In this document: positions 44,395 to 55,176 of the stretch, piece after piece
Position numbering within the stretch: position 1 is the stretch's first letter
How the letters are laid out: every line of letters begins with the position of its first letter
NCBI RefSeq assembly: GCF_963422355.1
Contig: NC_085103.1
Span: 1,572,231-1,636,230, forward strand
DNA: 64,000 nucleotides
Reading direction: 5' to 3'
Source: Corticium candelabrum
Taxonomy: Eukaryota; Porifera; Homoscleromorpha; Homosclerophorida; Plakinidae
Notes under the pieces: model-generated
Database searches by the model: none
Seen by the model: only the letters and a program-made list of their open reading frames with translations
What the model was told of the DNA's origin: nothing
Translations under genes and position numbers: made by a program

Positions 44395-44830
44395 GATGTC
44401 GGTTTTCTAGTCGAGACTTCCCAGTCGACGGAGGTTGCAGCTGCAGACAAGAAAGAGATCAGCCAGCGCCAGATGTTCGTGATCGTGAGTACAGTCCCGA
44501 CAGCGGATACCCATGCAAACGAAGTCGTGAAGACTGCGACAACTCGTATGAAGACGACAAAGCTATTGTAAGATCGGTTGTTTTACGTGTTACATAATTA
44601 TAACATATCTAGAAGTTTCTCGCATGCTTCTATGGTAGTGTGCAGTGATGGCCGGAACGCTTGGAGGGACGAGGGACTGGAAAAACTGTGACTACTGTGG
44701 CGTCAAAGCGTCTGCTCTAGTGTACTGCGCGATGTGTGGACGCCTCCAGAAAAGGACTGTCGCACAGGACCTAAACTCCGAGAAGACGGTCACCGCTGTT
44801 GACTGCGTCAATCGCATCAGGACGTCATAG
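44395..44830 (+). CDS. Small putative zinc-ribbon protein, hypothetical
   Basis: The final open block 44648-44830 reads MAGTLGGTRDWKNCDYCGVK, then CAMCGRLQKRT, i.e. CxxC...CxxC spaced like a short zinc ribbon, ending RIRTS. An upstream open block (about 44420-44575) has a hydrophilic frame with DREYSPDSGYPCKRSREDCD that could be an earlier exon ending near a GTAAGATC donor. No family recognised. The four-cysteine motif and clean stop are the only support. Confidence 0.35.
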
Positions 44831-45439
44831 TCACTGCCTTATTCAAACTGAAGAACAAGTAGTGTGTATAGGTATAGTAGTTGTGTTGTAACCATGTCTG
44901 TAATACAAACATTTGTTTGGATGTAGTGTCAGTTTCTAATGACTACCATTCAATGAAAATGTGTTGACATAACACGCGTTAATTGCTATAATCGTTAGAT
45001 GAGTAATCGTCGATTATTATGTGCGTATAGCCTCGCCCACTGGGTGGTTTTATGTGGCTGGTAAACCCATTGCTCCGCCTACTGAGTGGGTTTTGTGGTT
45101 ATGGTTTGTGGTTTCAGTCTGAACTAACGACCCACTCTATTCTATTAATATAGTAGTTCCGTCGTCTCAGCTCTCAGTTTTAGCTGTGTGGCTTTCAGTA
45201 ATCCTGAAAATGATATTGACATTGTAAACGTTGGATAAACTTCATAGGTAGGTTATATATCTAGATACATATTTATACACGTACATGTACATGTACACAC
45301 AGTAACTTCTATGCTGTAGCTTCCGAATTAATGCTCCATACTAAACACGTGCGCTTACTAAATTCTTAAAGGTTGACTAGCAAGTTCATTATTATGTCTT
45401 CCAAGGCAAAGTGAGATCAAGTACTCTGTACTTGTTTCA
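44831..45439. other. Non-coding stretch, no gene seen
   Basis: No open block with family features. It contains two related phrases (CCCACTGGGTGG at 45038 and CTACTGAGTGGG at 45079). Confidence 0.4.
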
Positions 45440-47251
45440 GCTGTCACGGCAAAGAAGTTTCCCGTAGGACACGAGCATACCACAAACACCGTCCACGTTT
45501 TGATGAACAAGCATCTGGAGTTGATGTATTGGAAGATGACACAGTCGATGAAGTTCCAGGAGATGTGGATTCGAGCTACAACTGTGACAGCGACTCGGAC
45601 CTCAGAGCACAGGAAAAGGATGACTGTGACAACCAACTGGTACGTGATCCAGTAGCTCATGATGATCATATGCATGATATTGATGAAGAACCTGACACTG
45701 CTGTTGATCAACAACCTGATCAGTTTGATGCGGAGGTGCAACCACTGTGTCAAATAAGTCTCTTTCTGTCAGTTCATCAAGAGACAGCAACTGATCCAGT
45801 AATTACCAGTTCTCCTACATCACAATGTGAGAGCTTCAGACCTCTAGAAGCTACCAATCATCATAACAGAGATCCCTTGGAGTACTTGGTCAGGTGGTTC
45901 ACAGTATTATTCACTCGCCTTTCCATTGTTTCAATCTCACCTATTCAGCTGTCAATGCAATACTAGCACACCTGCATCTTGTTTCGACTATTGTTAGCCC
46001 TCATTGTGCTCAACTTCTGCCACACACTATCAGTTGAACACGGGTCAGTATGTTCACTATTTGACAAAGAAGAAATGTATGCTGTGTGTCCACACTGCAA
46101 TGCCACCACCCTAGTGGATGAGTCATCAATGGAAAGAAACAGACAAATCTGTGTGCAAATCTTTTCGCTGTTAGAAAGCGGTGCAACACACATCTGTGAC
46201 AAGAGACACAACTGTCACATGCATAGTAAAGTTAGTACCACACAAGTCTTAGAGTTCTTCCTCCTTCTTCTTGGCTTCAGCATTTCATGAAAAGTAAGAA
46301 GTTCTGCAACATTTTGCAGCAACGATTCAGTAAAACTGCTCCACAGGCAGGTACCATGGAGGACACCTGGGATGGTGATCTGTGGAAAGAAAATTGGAAC
46401 GACAGCACTGGGAAGCTGTAACTATCAGACTTACAACTTTGCCTTGTTGCTTGGGGTTGACTGGTTTAAACAATTCAAACACAGTGAATATTAATTTGGT
46501 GGAACCATGATGTCAATACTTAACTTGCGCAGAGAGAACCGAATGATCCACAAAATGGACTATACTTGTTGGCCTAATTCCTGGACCATCTGAGCTATCA
46601 ATTCCTTTCCTAAGCCTATTGTTAATGATTTGCTGTTGGTATGGAATGGTGTAAAAATGGAAAACAAGAATGGCCAACAAGTAAATGTCAGGGCTATGCT
46701 GTTGCTCTGTCAGCAAATTTACCTGCGGCAAGAAAGGTGACACAAAGCAAACAAGGGTGCTATGTATGCTTTTATGAAGCAACAAGAGAAAGATAGATAC
46801 GAGAGAATTCAGACAATTAACTGGTAAAATGAGCTATCTGACCGAGACCCTCGGTGAGCCACGAAGTAAAGATCAGACAAGGCTGCAAGGTCAACAATAC
46901 CTTCAAGCACTAGACAAATCTAAAGCTCAAGCCACACAGGTAGCCAAAGCAAATGGGGAAAAATAATCAGAACTTCTACGTCTGCCGTACTACGATCCCA
47001 TCAGAATGAGTCCTGTTGACCCCATGCATGGGTTCTTTCTGAACATGATTAAACATGAGAGTCAGTTGCAGCTGGAGAACATAGAGACAAGTGGGATGAC
47101 TGCCAGGAATGTTGAGATATTTGTAGACAGGATAAAAAGATTGCAAGTACCGTATGACATAGGTCGCTTGCCTGTAAATATTGCAGATCCCAAATGGTCT
47201 CTTTCTGGGTGGCGGGCAATACAATGGCTGAATTCAGAGCTCTGCAGTTGA
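45440..47251 (+). pseudogene. Second EnSpm/TNP2-like transposase, decayed
   Basis: A start block HGKEVSRRTRAYHKHRPRF (zinc-finger head of this family) runs into an acidic stretch (45529-45750). Then LLALIVLNFCHTLSVEHGSV, VCPHCNATTLVDES (46085-46130), WDGDLWKENWNDSTGK (46370), a frame with CCLGLTGLNNSNT-type remnants, PKPIVNDLLLVWNGVKMENKNG (46605-46665), LPAARKV (46720), and RLPYYDPIRMSPVDPMHGFFLNM (46975-47045) with PYDIGRLPVNIADPKWSLSGW. The D-PMH-x4-L motif and its neighbours match TNP2-type animal transposases. Stops and frameshifts occur throughout. It differs clearly from the transposase at 3.9-9.4 kb, so it belongs to another family. No terminal repeats were found. Confidence 0.72.
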
Positions 47252-47258
47252 TGTCGAC

Positions 47259-47883
47259 ATGGCGTCTTACAACCGCAGCGTTACGAAAATTGAGCGAGAG
47301 TGGAAATCGAAAAGCCCAGACAAGAAGACTATCAAAAGTCTTCTAGGCTTGACCTTTGTTCGCCGCAGGCAGTGGATTCAACAAGAAGCTAAATCAGAAA
47401 AGAAAATAATGGATAAGTTCCCTCCGCTAAAATCCAAGCCACATGTGAGTCTAAACGTATAGCTGCATGCAGGTGACTATTTGTTCAACTTGGTTTTGTT
47501 TGATCCTATATGTATAGCTAGCTGATGAGTTTGAAAGAATTGCTGGAGAGAGTATAATCCAAGCCATCATCAATCGATGGCATAAGTTACTACAAAGTCT
47601 GGGATATGACAGTTCCAATATCAAGGATGAGATAACAGCTTTTGGTATATTGGAGAAAGCAGTGCAGCCTTACCGGACAAAGAAAGAAGTGCGATCTTCA
47701 CTGATCACATGGATGTCTGTAACCTTCTGCATGTGTGTATATTCATGTATTGCACACTATTCGAATAATTTTATACTGCATGGCTCAAACTTCTCTCCTT
47801 TTGCTTTTACTGATCACTTTATTAGGTCATAATATACAGTTAGCATAAGTATTAAGTAAAAGACAAGCCTGCAGTTCCTTAGT

Positions 47884-47966
<83 letters not shown>

Positions 47967-48295
47967 CTGCCGGTTACTATAGATACAACATTGCATGGCT
48001 ATATAACGGAGATTTAGTTATATATAGTATAATAATATATACTATAATGTAGTCTGTGACAATCATGCATACAAATGTTCAATTCTATTTTTGTGACTTT
48101 GTAGAACTCTGGGGAACTAAAGTCTGTTCACGAATTAGATGGACTCGTGCCTGAGGGTTGGACCTTAGCTAAACAGATTATCAAGAAAGCCGGATGTTAT
48201 GTTTGCATAAGAAGCTACATGTATCTTAGACTGATTGCATTCTTGGCGTGTGTTGTCACAAGGAAACGCAAACCAATAAATACTGTATCAAAATA
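47259..48295 (+). pseudogene. SAMD3-like C-terminal fragment
   Basis: An exon 47259-47443 (SPDKKTIKSLLGLTFVRRRQ, IMDKFPPLKSKPH) ends at CAT|GTGAGT and joins in phase at about 47519 to LADEFERIAGESIIQAIINR and ILEKAVQPYRTKK. A third block near 48110-48290 reads SVHELDGLVPEGWTLAKQII. The pattern PDK..I..LM..TF..RR...FP.L.....EF.RI resembles the conserved C-terminal region of SAMD3-like proteins, whose role is unknown. The middle is invaded by a (TA)n tract, and no SAM domain is visible. Confidence 0.4.
47885..47963. repeat. (TA)n microsatellite
   Basis: About 78 bp of pure TA dinucleotides. Confidence 0.97.
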
Positions 48296-48606
48296 ACTAT
48301 GAGAGCAGAAAGAGAGATGAAACGCTCCAACCTACAGCTTTGCGGTATAACATAGAATTCCATTCTGTTGAGACCCATGCACTGCGGTTTCTCCAAATTC
48401 AACCAGATTCCAAACAGATTCCCCAGACTGGAGGTGAAAGCCCAAAACAAGAACAGTTTAGAATATTGTGTGGAGATTTTCAACACCAAGAATGACCTTT
48501 TGACACACAACCCACTATATAAGACCTTCACTTTCCTAGGTCGGCTATTGCTATATTTGGTTTTCAAGTCTATTTGTTCCAGTCTGCTGTTACCTTTTAA
48601 TTACTT

Positions 48607-49969
48607 ATGGCAAAGAGCAAGGAATATCATTTGAGGAGTTCAGAGAAGTGCCTGGTTCTTTCTCTGCGTGAAGTTTTCGAAAAAGAAAAAGAAAGTGGTG
48701 TACTGTTGCTCGACCAACCAGTTGAAAGAGTAGCTGCAGCTACAGGATTGAGCAGGTCAACAGTGTACAACATTACTAAAGAGAAAAGAGAAACAGGTCA
48801 TGTCACCAGTCCAAAGAAAAGAGGCAGAAAGGAGCACAGCGGCAAAGTCAAGAAATACACTGACAACTTTTTAGAAGGCGTCATCAGACGAAGAATACAT
48901 AGATTCTATACAGACAAGATATATCCAACTATGTTTTCTCTTCATGCAGCTCTTGTTGAGGAGGCAGAACATCCATTTTCGAAAACAACTTTGTACAAAC
49001 TGTGCATGAAATGGGGTTTAGGTACAGAAGAATGGATAAAAAGAAAGCTCTCTATGAGCAACATAAAATCATGGCATCAAGAGCCAGTTACCTCAAGGAA
49101 ATCAAACGATTTAGAGAAGTAAAAAGACCTATAATATATCTTGATGAGACTTGGCTAAATCAGAGGCACACCCTAGAGAAGTGTTGGCTTGATTATGATG
49201 GACAAGGTGGTTTGAGAATTCCAAGTGGAAAGGCAAAAGACTGATTGTTTTACATGCTGGTAGGGAAAAGGATGGATTTCAGAGGCAGAGTTGGTTTTCG
49301 TTGGAGAAAAAGACTTCGGGGATTACCACAAAGAGATGAACATATCTCATTTTATGGAATGGTTTGAAAAAACTCTTGCCCAATTGCCCAAGACAGTCAA
49401 TCATTGTACTTGACAATGCCAAGTATCACAATGCTGTCATAGAAAAAATTCCAACTAAATCTACAAAAAAGCAAGACATGATTGACTGGCTCACAAGGCA
49501 TAGAGTTCCACATGATCAAAAGATGTTGAAGGCTGAATTGCTGACTCTAGTTAAACTACAAAATCCTACCCCAGTGTATCAAACAGATGTACTTGCAGCA
49601 AAGTTTGATATGAGCTGTGTCAGACTTCCTGTAGGCCACTGCGAGCTCAATCCCATTGAGCTGGTATGGGCGTAGGTAAAGGGCTACGCAGCAAGAAACA
49701 ACACAGGAGCCTCTGGATTTACTATGGAAAACATTAAAAGACTCTGTCACAAAGGAATAAAGCGTGTAACTCCAGATAAGTGGGCAGCATGCGTCAGACA
49801 CGTAAGTGAAAGTGTAGAGGACCATTACTGGAAGACGGACGGCCTCATCGACAACATAGTGGAACAGATGGTAATTGAAGTAAAGCCTAACGAAGAGTCA
49901 GATGCTGGTGAGTCTGATTCCACAGAGAGCTATGGCGAAGATCAAATGCAAGCCACAAAAAATCAATAA
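48607..49969 (+). pseudogene. IS630/Tc1-mariner-like DDE transposase, decayed
   Basis: The ATG at 48607 starts an HTH part (VERVAAATGLSRSTVYNITK), a basic linker and FSKTTLYKLCMKWG. After a frameshift near 49010 come IIYLDETWLNQRHTLEKCW (first D) and RIPSGKAKD; further frameshifts near 49240 and 49350 lead to SIIVLDNAKYHNAVIEKIP (second D), then VRLPVGHCELNPIELVWA (E), a TAG in place of the next codon at 49674-49676, and VKGYAARNNTGASGF to an acidic tail ending 49969. DETW, LDNAKYHN and NPIELVW are the catalytic blocks of the IS630-Tc1-mariner superfamily, in a lineage with a long D-D insert. Three frameshifts and one stop make it inactive; the tail is otherwise well preserved. Confidence 0.82.
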
Positions 49970-50169
49970 ATGCTTGCTTGTACTGTACACGACTTTCTAA
50001 TTGTTTGCGTCATTAGTATTTTGTTACACACCTTAATTTGATAAAGAGTTATCTCCCTGGGGGTTGTCTCTAGATTGATCTGATTAAGCTTGTCTCCACC
50101 CGCTAACTCATTACAATTCCAGAAGATGCTTATGCTGGTCTTCTGTTCAAAGCAAGAAATATATGATTA
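49970..50169. other. Short intergenic stretch, nothing seen
   Basis: No coding or RNA feature recognised between the IS630-like pseudogene and the next LINE remnant. Confidence 0.4.
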
Positions 50170-50662
50170 TTATAATTGAATTAAGGTCTTCAAGAGCTGT
50201 CCATCGATATCAATTAGACCTCGGAAACCCAAACGAGGGTCCTGCAACGCGCTGAAATCGTCAGTCCATCTAATGCGTGAACGGACTTTAGCAGACTTCC
50301 ACAATAGCCTGCAAGAGCCGATCATATACTGCATTGAAGAGCCCCTCCAAGAAAGAGTTAATTCTTTCAATACATGTGAAAGTATAGTCTTGGCAAAGCT
50401 GACTGACCCAAAAGAAATTTCTAGGGAAGACAATAGCTCTTCTAATGGTTAGCTATTACGTGTACGACATAGGCTATCCAAAGCTGATGCAAGATGTTCT
50501 TATGCAGAAGAAGAAAAAGAACGCTAAACGTCAGACGAAACCGCGCACTAACGCCGCTGAGCTGTTGTCAGAGACGGACAAACTCTAGCTAATTGGAAGT
50601 GTATGTCATTGTTTGCATGATTATGTATATACGTATTTATAGAATGGTCAAATTATACAATA

Positions 50663-50770
50663 TAGTGTTAAAATAACACACGATGAGTTAAAACAACACA
50701 TGATGAGTTAAAACAACATATCACGTTACAAAAACACACGAGTTAAAACAACCCATAGTGCAACAACATA
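50663..50770. repeat. Degenerate tandem repeat, ~19 bp unit
   Basis: Three to five imperfect units of the type GATGAGTTAAAACAACACA. Confidence 0.65.
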
Positions 50771-51364
50771 TGTGTAGTGAGTTATTTGCGGCTTCACTCG
50801 AACAACACATCTAAATGTGTTAAAACAATACACTTCTATTTACAGTGTGTAGACACAGTCTTGATTGCAGTCACACCAAACCCTCCTCCGCCGTCCGGAA
50901 GTAAAAAGGAAGTAAGTGGCAAAAAGTGTGGACTCTGCTGTCTCAAGATAAGACTGCCATTATAAAATTTTGAAGAAAAATTATTGAGTTTGAGGTCACG
51001 TTTATAGACTCAATCTACCTTGTTTCGTGTTCATACTGCTATTTAAAAGCTTTCTAATCTGCATGATAGCCATCAAAATTGGCATTGTTAGTTTAGCTTG
51101 CAAAACATCACGACCGACGGCTAGTATAAGTAGGTTAAATTCTTGCGTAGAGCTCTAACGGAATGCAATCGTCTTGAAACAATTGCTCTAGTCAGTAACA
51201 TCAATTGGGCGAAAATTCGAGGCAGCTGAAACAAGTTCAAACCTTGAACGGTACACAAACGTGCAACTTTTTATCTCATTACATAATTAACCGACTGTCT
51301 TGCTCTTTGTAATGTTTAAGCTTCATGTCCTCAGCCCTTGTCATAGCTTCTTGGAAACCATCCT

Positions 51365-51760
51365 TCAGTCGATCATGAAACGATTCATACATCCAAAGCC
51401 CGCGTCTGACACCTTTCGAAATGCTTGATTAACCATATATGATACATCAGATCGGTCATAATCCCAAAGATGAGAGCCAAATGCCAGTACCGAACAGTGT
51501 CTCATGTAAACAATTCTTAACCATATTTCGTCAGATCTACACACATCACCAATTTGCCCCAGAACCGCATTCACCGCTCCAAAGAATTTTCTAATTCCAG
51601 CTTCCACCATATGTCGAGGTTGTAGAAATGAATCCATGCTCACGCCTAAATGCGATATGTTTGATTTGAATGGAAGAAAGCAACCATCAAGTGCCAACTG
51701 GGGATCAAAAAGTGAGATCTTCCGATTCCTGACGAACAAAACATCCTCTGTGTTCCATTA
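51365..51760 (-). pseudogene. LINE reverse transcriptase fragment (CR1/L2-like)
   Basis: The minus-strand block from 51739 reads FDPQLALDGCFLPFKSNISHLGVSMDS, FFGAVNAVLGQIG, DEIWLRIVYMRHCSVLAFGS and VNQAFRKVSDAGFGC. This is the RT thumb region that follows the YADD centre in CR1/L2-type LINEs (usual words YLGV, N.L, LLYG..LW, AFRKI). The catalytic part is absent and the remaining downstream sequence (50170-51364) has only weak open blocks (e.g. minus 50433-50170). Dead, 5'-truncated. Confidence 0.65.
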
Positions 51761-51821
51761 CTGTAATGTGAAGACAATAGAAAGTGTTGCAGACTATCAT
51801 TGTGTACATATGTGTGTACAT
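51748..51821 (+). repeat. Direct repeat unit A flanking the hAT insertion
   Basis: Starts CTGTGTTCCATTACTGTAAT and ends ...GTGTACAT. Repeated with few changes at 54224-54297. The hAT element sits between the two units, so it entered an existing tandem duplication. Confidence 0.85.
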
Positions 51822-54202
51822 CAGCGTTGTGCGATTAAATCGATTATTCGATTTATCGATTGCTTGTGACGCATCGATAAGGCATCGATGGCCGGGGAAC
51901 TCCCTATCGATTAATCGGGCATGCGCATTCAGTCGTCACGTGTAGGTCGTTTGCTCAGTGCAGTGTCTGTTAGTCTTGACTTCAAATGAGTGTAAGGGAA
52001 GTACCAGACAGAAATTACTTGAAAGAAGCGGGTCTCCTGCCTCCTAGGCAGTGCTCTTCCGAAGTTTGGCGGTACTTTGGCTTCCGTGGTGAAAACGGGA
52101 AGATTGAGGATCCGAAACACGTAATAGATCTTGCAGCATGTCTGGCGGTACTCTTCGCCATTGCAGTTTTGGCTTCGCTCTGTCTATAGGTTGTATGCAC
52201 CATCAACAAATGCGGCGCCGTTCTGAAGTACTGTGGTAACACCACCAACCTGGCCGCTCACATGAAATCTCGTCACCCGCTAGTGTTTATGAAAACAAGT
52301 CTCTCAAGAGACTCAAATCCCGCGAAGCAGAAGGAGAAACGTGCGCAAGAGGATCAGGCCGTCTCGATGTCATCTACTGTAGGAGAGAAAGCTGCATTCG
52401 TCAGTCCATTCCAACTCGCAGCAAAGCTACCAACATCCAGTAAGAGAGCCTCTGTGATCACTGACGCCGTTGCCTACTTCATTGCTAAAGACATGCAGCC
52501 GGTTAGTGCCGTAGAGTGCCTCGGATTTCGAAGTATGTTCAAGGTTCTTGAACCTCGCTATGAAATTCCGAGCCGAAAAACATTCACCCAAAGAGTGCTT
52601 CCCGCTCTCTATGTGAAAGTCAAGGAATCAGTTGCAACCGTGGTATCTTTGGCAGAATGGTACGCCATAACAACAGATTGTTGGACCAGTTGTGCCAACA
52701 ACTCTTTTATCGGTGTCACCTTTCACACCATTAGTAATGACTGGCAGCTTCAGCACCTCGTCCTGGAGAATGTGGAGCTACCTGACAAGCACACAGCTGA
52801 GAACCTGGCTGCTAGTCTGGAGGATATTCTGAAGCAATGGGAACTTGATTCTACAAAACTTTCTGGTGCCACAGTAGACAACGCAGCCAACATACAAAAA
52901 GCAGTAGCAGATATTTTGAAATGGAAGTGCTTAGGTTGTTTTGGTCACACTATCAATCTATGTGTGAAAGCAGGGCTGAAACAGCAACAGATACAGGTGG
53001 CCCTTGCCAGATGTTCCAGGCTGGTCAAATTCTTTCGGAAATCCACAGTTGCTGCGAACCTCCTAACCAAGAAACAAGCAGCGTTGGAGTCTCCAGTGCA
53101 TAAGCTGGTGAAGGATGTGGAGACACGATGGAATTCCACCTATGATATGGTTCAAAGGATCATAGAACAACAAGGTCCTGTGTGTGCAACACTGGTAGAG
53201 CTAAAACGATTAGACCTGTTGCCCAAGGAAGAAGACTTCACCCTGCTGGAGCAGTTGGTAAATGTCCTGAAGCCATTTAGAGATGTGACCATTCAAGTTC
53301 AAGGAGAACAGTATGTCACTATATCAATAATTAGACCACTCCTTCATCACCTCACTGAGAATGTGCTGCAACTACAGGAAACTGACTCCTCCGTAATCAA
53401 GAACATGAAGAGGGATATGGTCAGCAACCTTGGTTCTCGATACCAATCACTTTCAATTTCAAACCTGCTTGACTGTGCATGCTTTCTTGACCCAAGATTC
53501 AAGAGCCTGCCTTTCATGAGTGAGGACAATCGGAAAAAGCTTCACACATTTGTTTTGGAGGAGGCAATCGACCACTATGAGTCTCTAAATTCAGACACAG
53601 AACCAGCAGCTTCTGAAGAAAAGAATGAAGACCAGCTTCCACTGCCAAAAAAGCACAAGAGTGAATTAGGCCAGCTTCTTGGTGACATGTTTACCAATCT
53701 GAGTCAAGCGAAACAAGTGACCTCCAGGGACAAAGCAGAAAACGTCTTGCAGAAGTATCTTGATGAGCCATGCTTGAACATTGATGAGAATGCTTTGAAG
53801 TGGTGGGAGCAAAACAGTTCTCGGTTTCCTGCCATTTCCAAAATTGCCCAAAGACTACTCTGTATACCAGCCACAAGTACTCCTGCAGAAAGGCTCTTTT
53901 CAACAGCTGGGAACATTATCAGCTCAAAACGAGCGAACCTGGATCCCGATAATGCATCGATGTTGTGTTTCCTTGCAGAAAACTTGCAGTAGTTATGTAA
54001 CTATTGCCTGATAGAGTCTTCACTGTGTTACTATGATCTCGAATGGAGCTGTGCTGTTGTGTAAAATTGTGAAGGTGTGTGTAAATGAGCATTAATGAAA
54101 TACGAGGTCAGACTTACCGATTAATCGATAAATCGTGATACTGACTTCAAGTAATCGGCAATAATCGGCAATACCAATTATTTTCATTATCGCACAACGC
54201 TG
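51822..54202 (+). mobile_element. hAT transposon, complete, 8-bp target duplication
   Basis: Ends CAGCGTTGTGCGATTA (left) and the complement of CAGCGTTGTGCGATAA (right) form short inverted repeats. Both flanks read GTGTACAT (51814-51821 and 54203-54210), a perfect 8-bp duplication typical of hAT. Sub-terminal ATCGAT/CGATTAATCG motifs occur near both ends. The element is 2381 bp with one intact spliced gene, pointing to recent activity. Confidence 0.93.
51986..53992 (+). CDS. hAT transposase with BED zinc finger, intact
   Basis: Exon 1 51986-52120 and exon 2 52190-53992 join in phase 0 to 645 codons including the stop. The 69-nt intron (GTAATA...CTATAG) splits the BED finger: SEVWRYFGF...DPKH joined to VVCTINKCGAVLKY and LAAHMKSRHP (CxxxxC...HxxxxH). 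The catalytic core shows ITTDCWTSCANNSFIGVT (first D), LSGATVDNAANIQKAV (second D) and CLGCFGHTINLCVKAGL. The C-terminal dimerisation region has LKWWEQNSSRFPAISKIAQR, IPATSTPAERLFSTAGNI and SKRANLDPDNASMLCFL. This is the full layout of hAT transposases of the Ac/ZBED type, which cut and paste the element by recognising its ends. No stop or frameshift is seen. Confidence 0.94.
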
Positions 54203-54223
54203 GTGTACATGCATATACATGTA

Positions 54224-54297
54224 CTGTGTTCCATTACTGTAATGTGAAGACAATAGAAAGTGTTGCAGACTATCATTGTGTACATATGCAGGTACAT
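54224..54297 (+). repeat. Direct repeat unit B flanking the hAT insertion
   Basis: Second copy of the 51748-51821 unit with a few substitutions near its end (ATGCAGGTACAT in place of ATGTGTGTACAT). Confidence 0.85.
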
Positions 54298-54469
54298 GAA
54301 TATACATTTACTGCATAAAGCCAAAAATTTACCACACAAATGTTAAAAAATTATTGGAATGTATGCCACTCACGTGACTTTATAAAATTACAAAATCGAC
54401 TGCTTAAAATTTTATCTTAATGACAATTATTTGGAAGTAGAGTCGGTTGACAGAGCAACAGTGGAATTC

Positions 54470-54545
54470 CACGCGTCCCTGGGTGGCCGAACAGGTGGAG
54501 GGATCAAAGTACTCACGGCGCAGGGCGGGTTCGATTTCCACTGAC
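54470..54545 (+). other. tRNA-like promoter segment, possible SINE head
   Basis: GGGTGGCCGAACAGGTGGAG resembles a polymerase III A box, and about 35 bases later GCGGGTTCGATTTCCAC matches the B box consensus GGTTCGANNCC. No complete cloverleaf was found by eye, so a tRNA-derived SINE or tRNA relic is more likely than a tRNA gene. The 3' end is undefined. Confidence 0.4.
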
Positions 54546-54659
54546 TACCCCGTACGTACGCTCGGACTTGCATCGCCGGGAAACCCTCACCAGGAATCGA
54601 GTGTGGTGGACGCAAGCAAGTTGAGTCATGCTCTACACAGGAAGTAAAGTCGGCTGACG

Positions 54660-55150
54660 CAGCCACAACAGCTACCGCAGCAATTCTGAGGATGTAAGCT
54701 AGTAGGGTTAGATAAGCAACCGGATGTCCTTGATTTAGAATGTGTTGGGTATTGCGTAGTGCGCACGCGTGAGTGACACGTGTAGAATCGTTATCCTGAA
54801 TGCATCCAGGATTGTGAGAACCGGTGTCGGACTCAACAACTGGCGACGAGGATTCGACGAATTTCACGTTAGCGATACGAACACAATGGCCGACGACCCA
54901 CAAGCAGAAAACGACGGAGGGGCCTCGGTTGGCTACGCGTCGGGAAAAGTCATGTCGGTGAGAAAGCCAAACCGCTAAGTTCCGGGCTCCGATTGGCAAA
55001 GCTACACCGAACAACTAGAGTTCTTTTTTCTAGCAAATGAAGTGGAGGATGCCACCAAGAAGAAAGCCATCTTGCTCGCGAACGTGACAACCGAGACATG
55101 AGCCTAAGACAGCCGAAACCCTAGGATGCACAAGATTGTTTGCCGGATCT
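54660..55150 (+). mobile_element. Gypsy-type LTR retrotransposon, 5' end fragment
   Basis: ACTGGCGACGAGGATTCGAC at 54839 is a common primer-binding-site form after a 5' LTR in animal gypsy elements. It is followed by a gag start (MADDPQAENDGGASVGYASG) and, after an in-frame stop, by WQSYTEQLEFFFLANEVED, a typical gag motif. The upstream 150-180 bp would be the LTR, but its start is not defined. The element is cut off near 55150 where another LINE begins. Confidence 0.55.
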
Positions 55151-55176
55151 AGACAACCCGCAAAATAGCACTCCAC

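Noticed and set aside
54427-55014. 195-residue minus-strand open frame
   Set aside because: Antisense to the gypsy leader and SINE-like segment; no family features, and the plus-strand interpretation explains the region.
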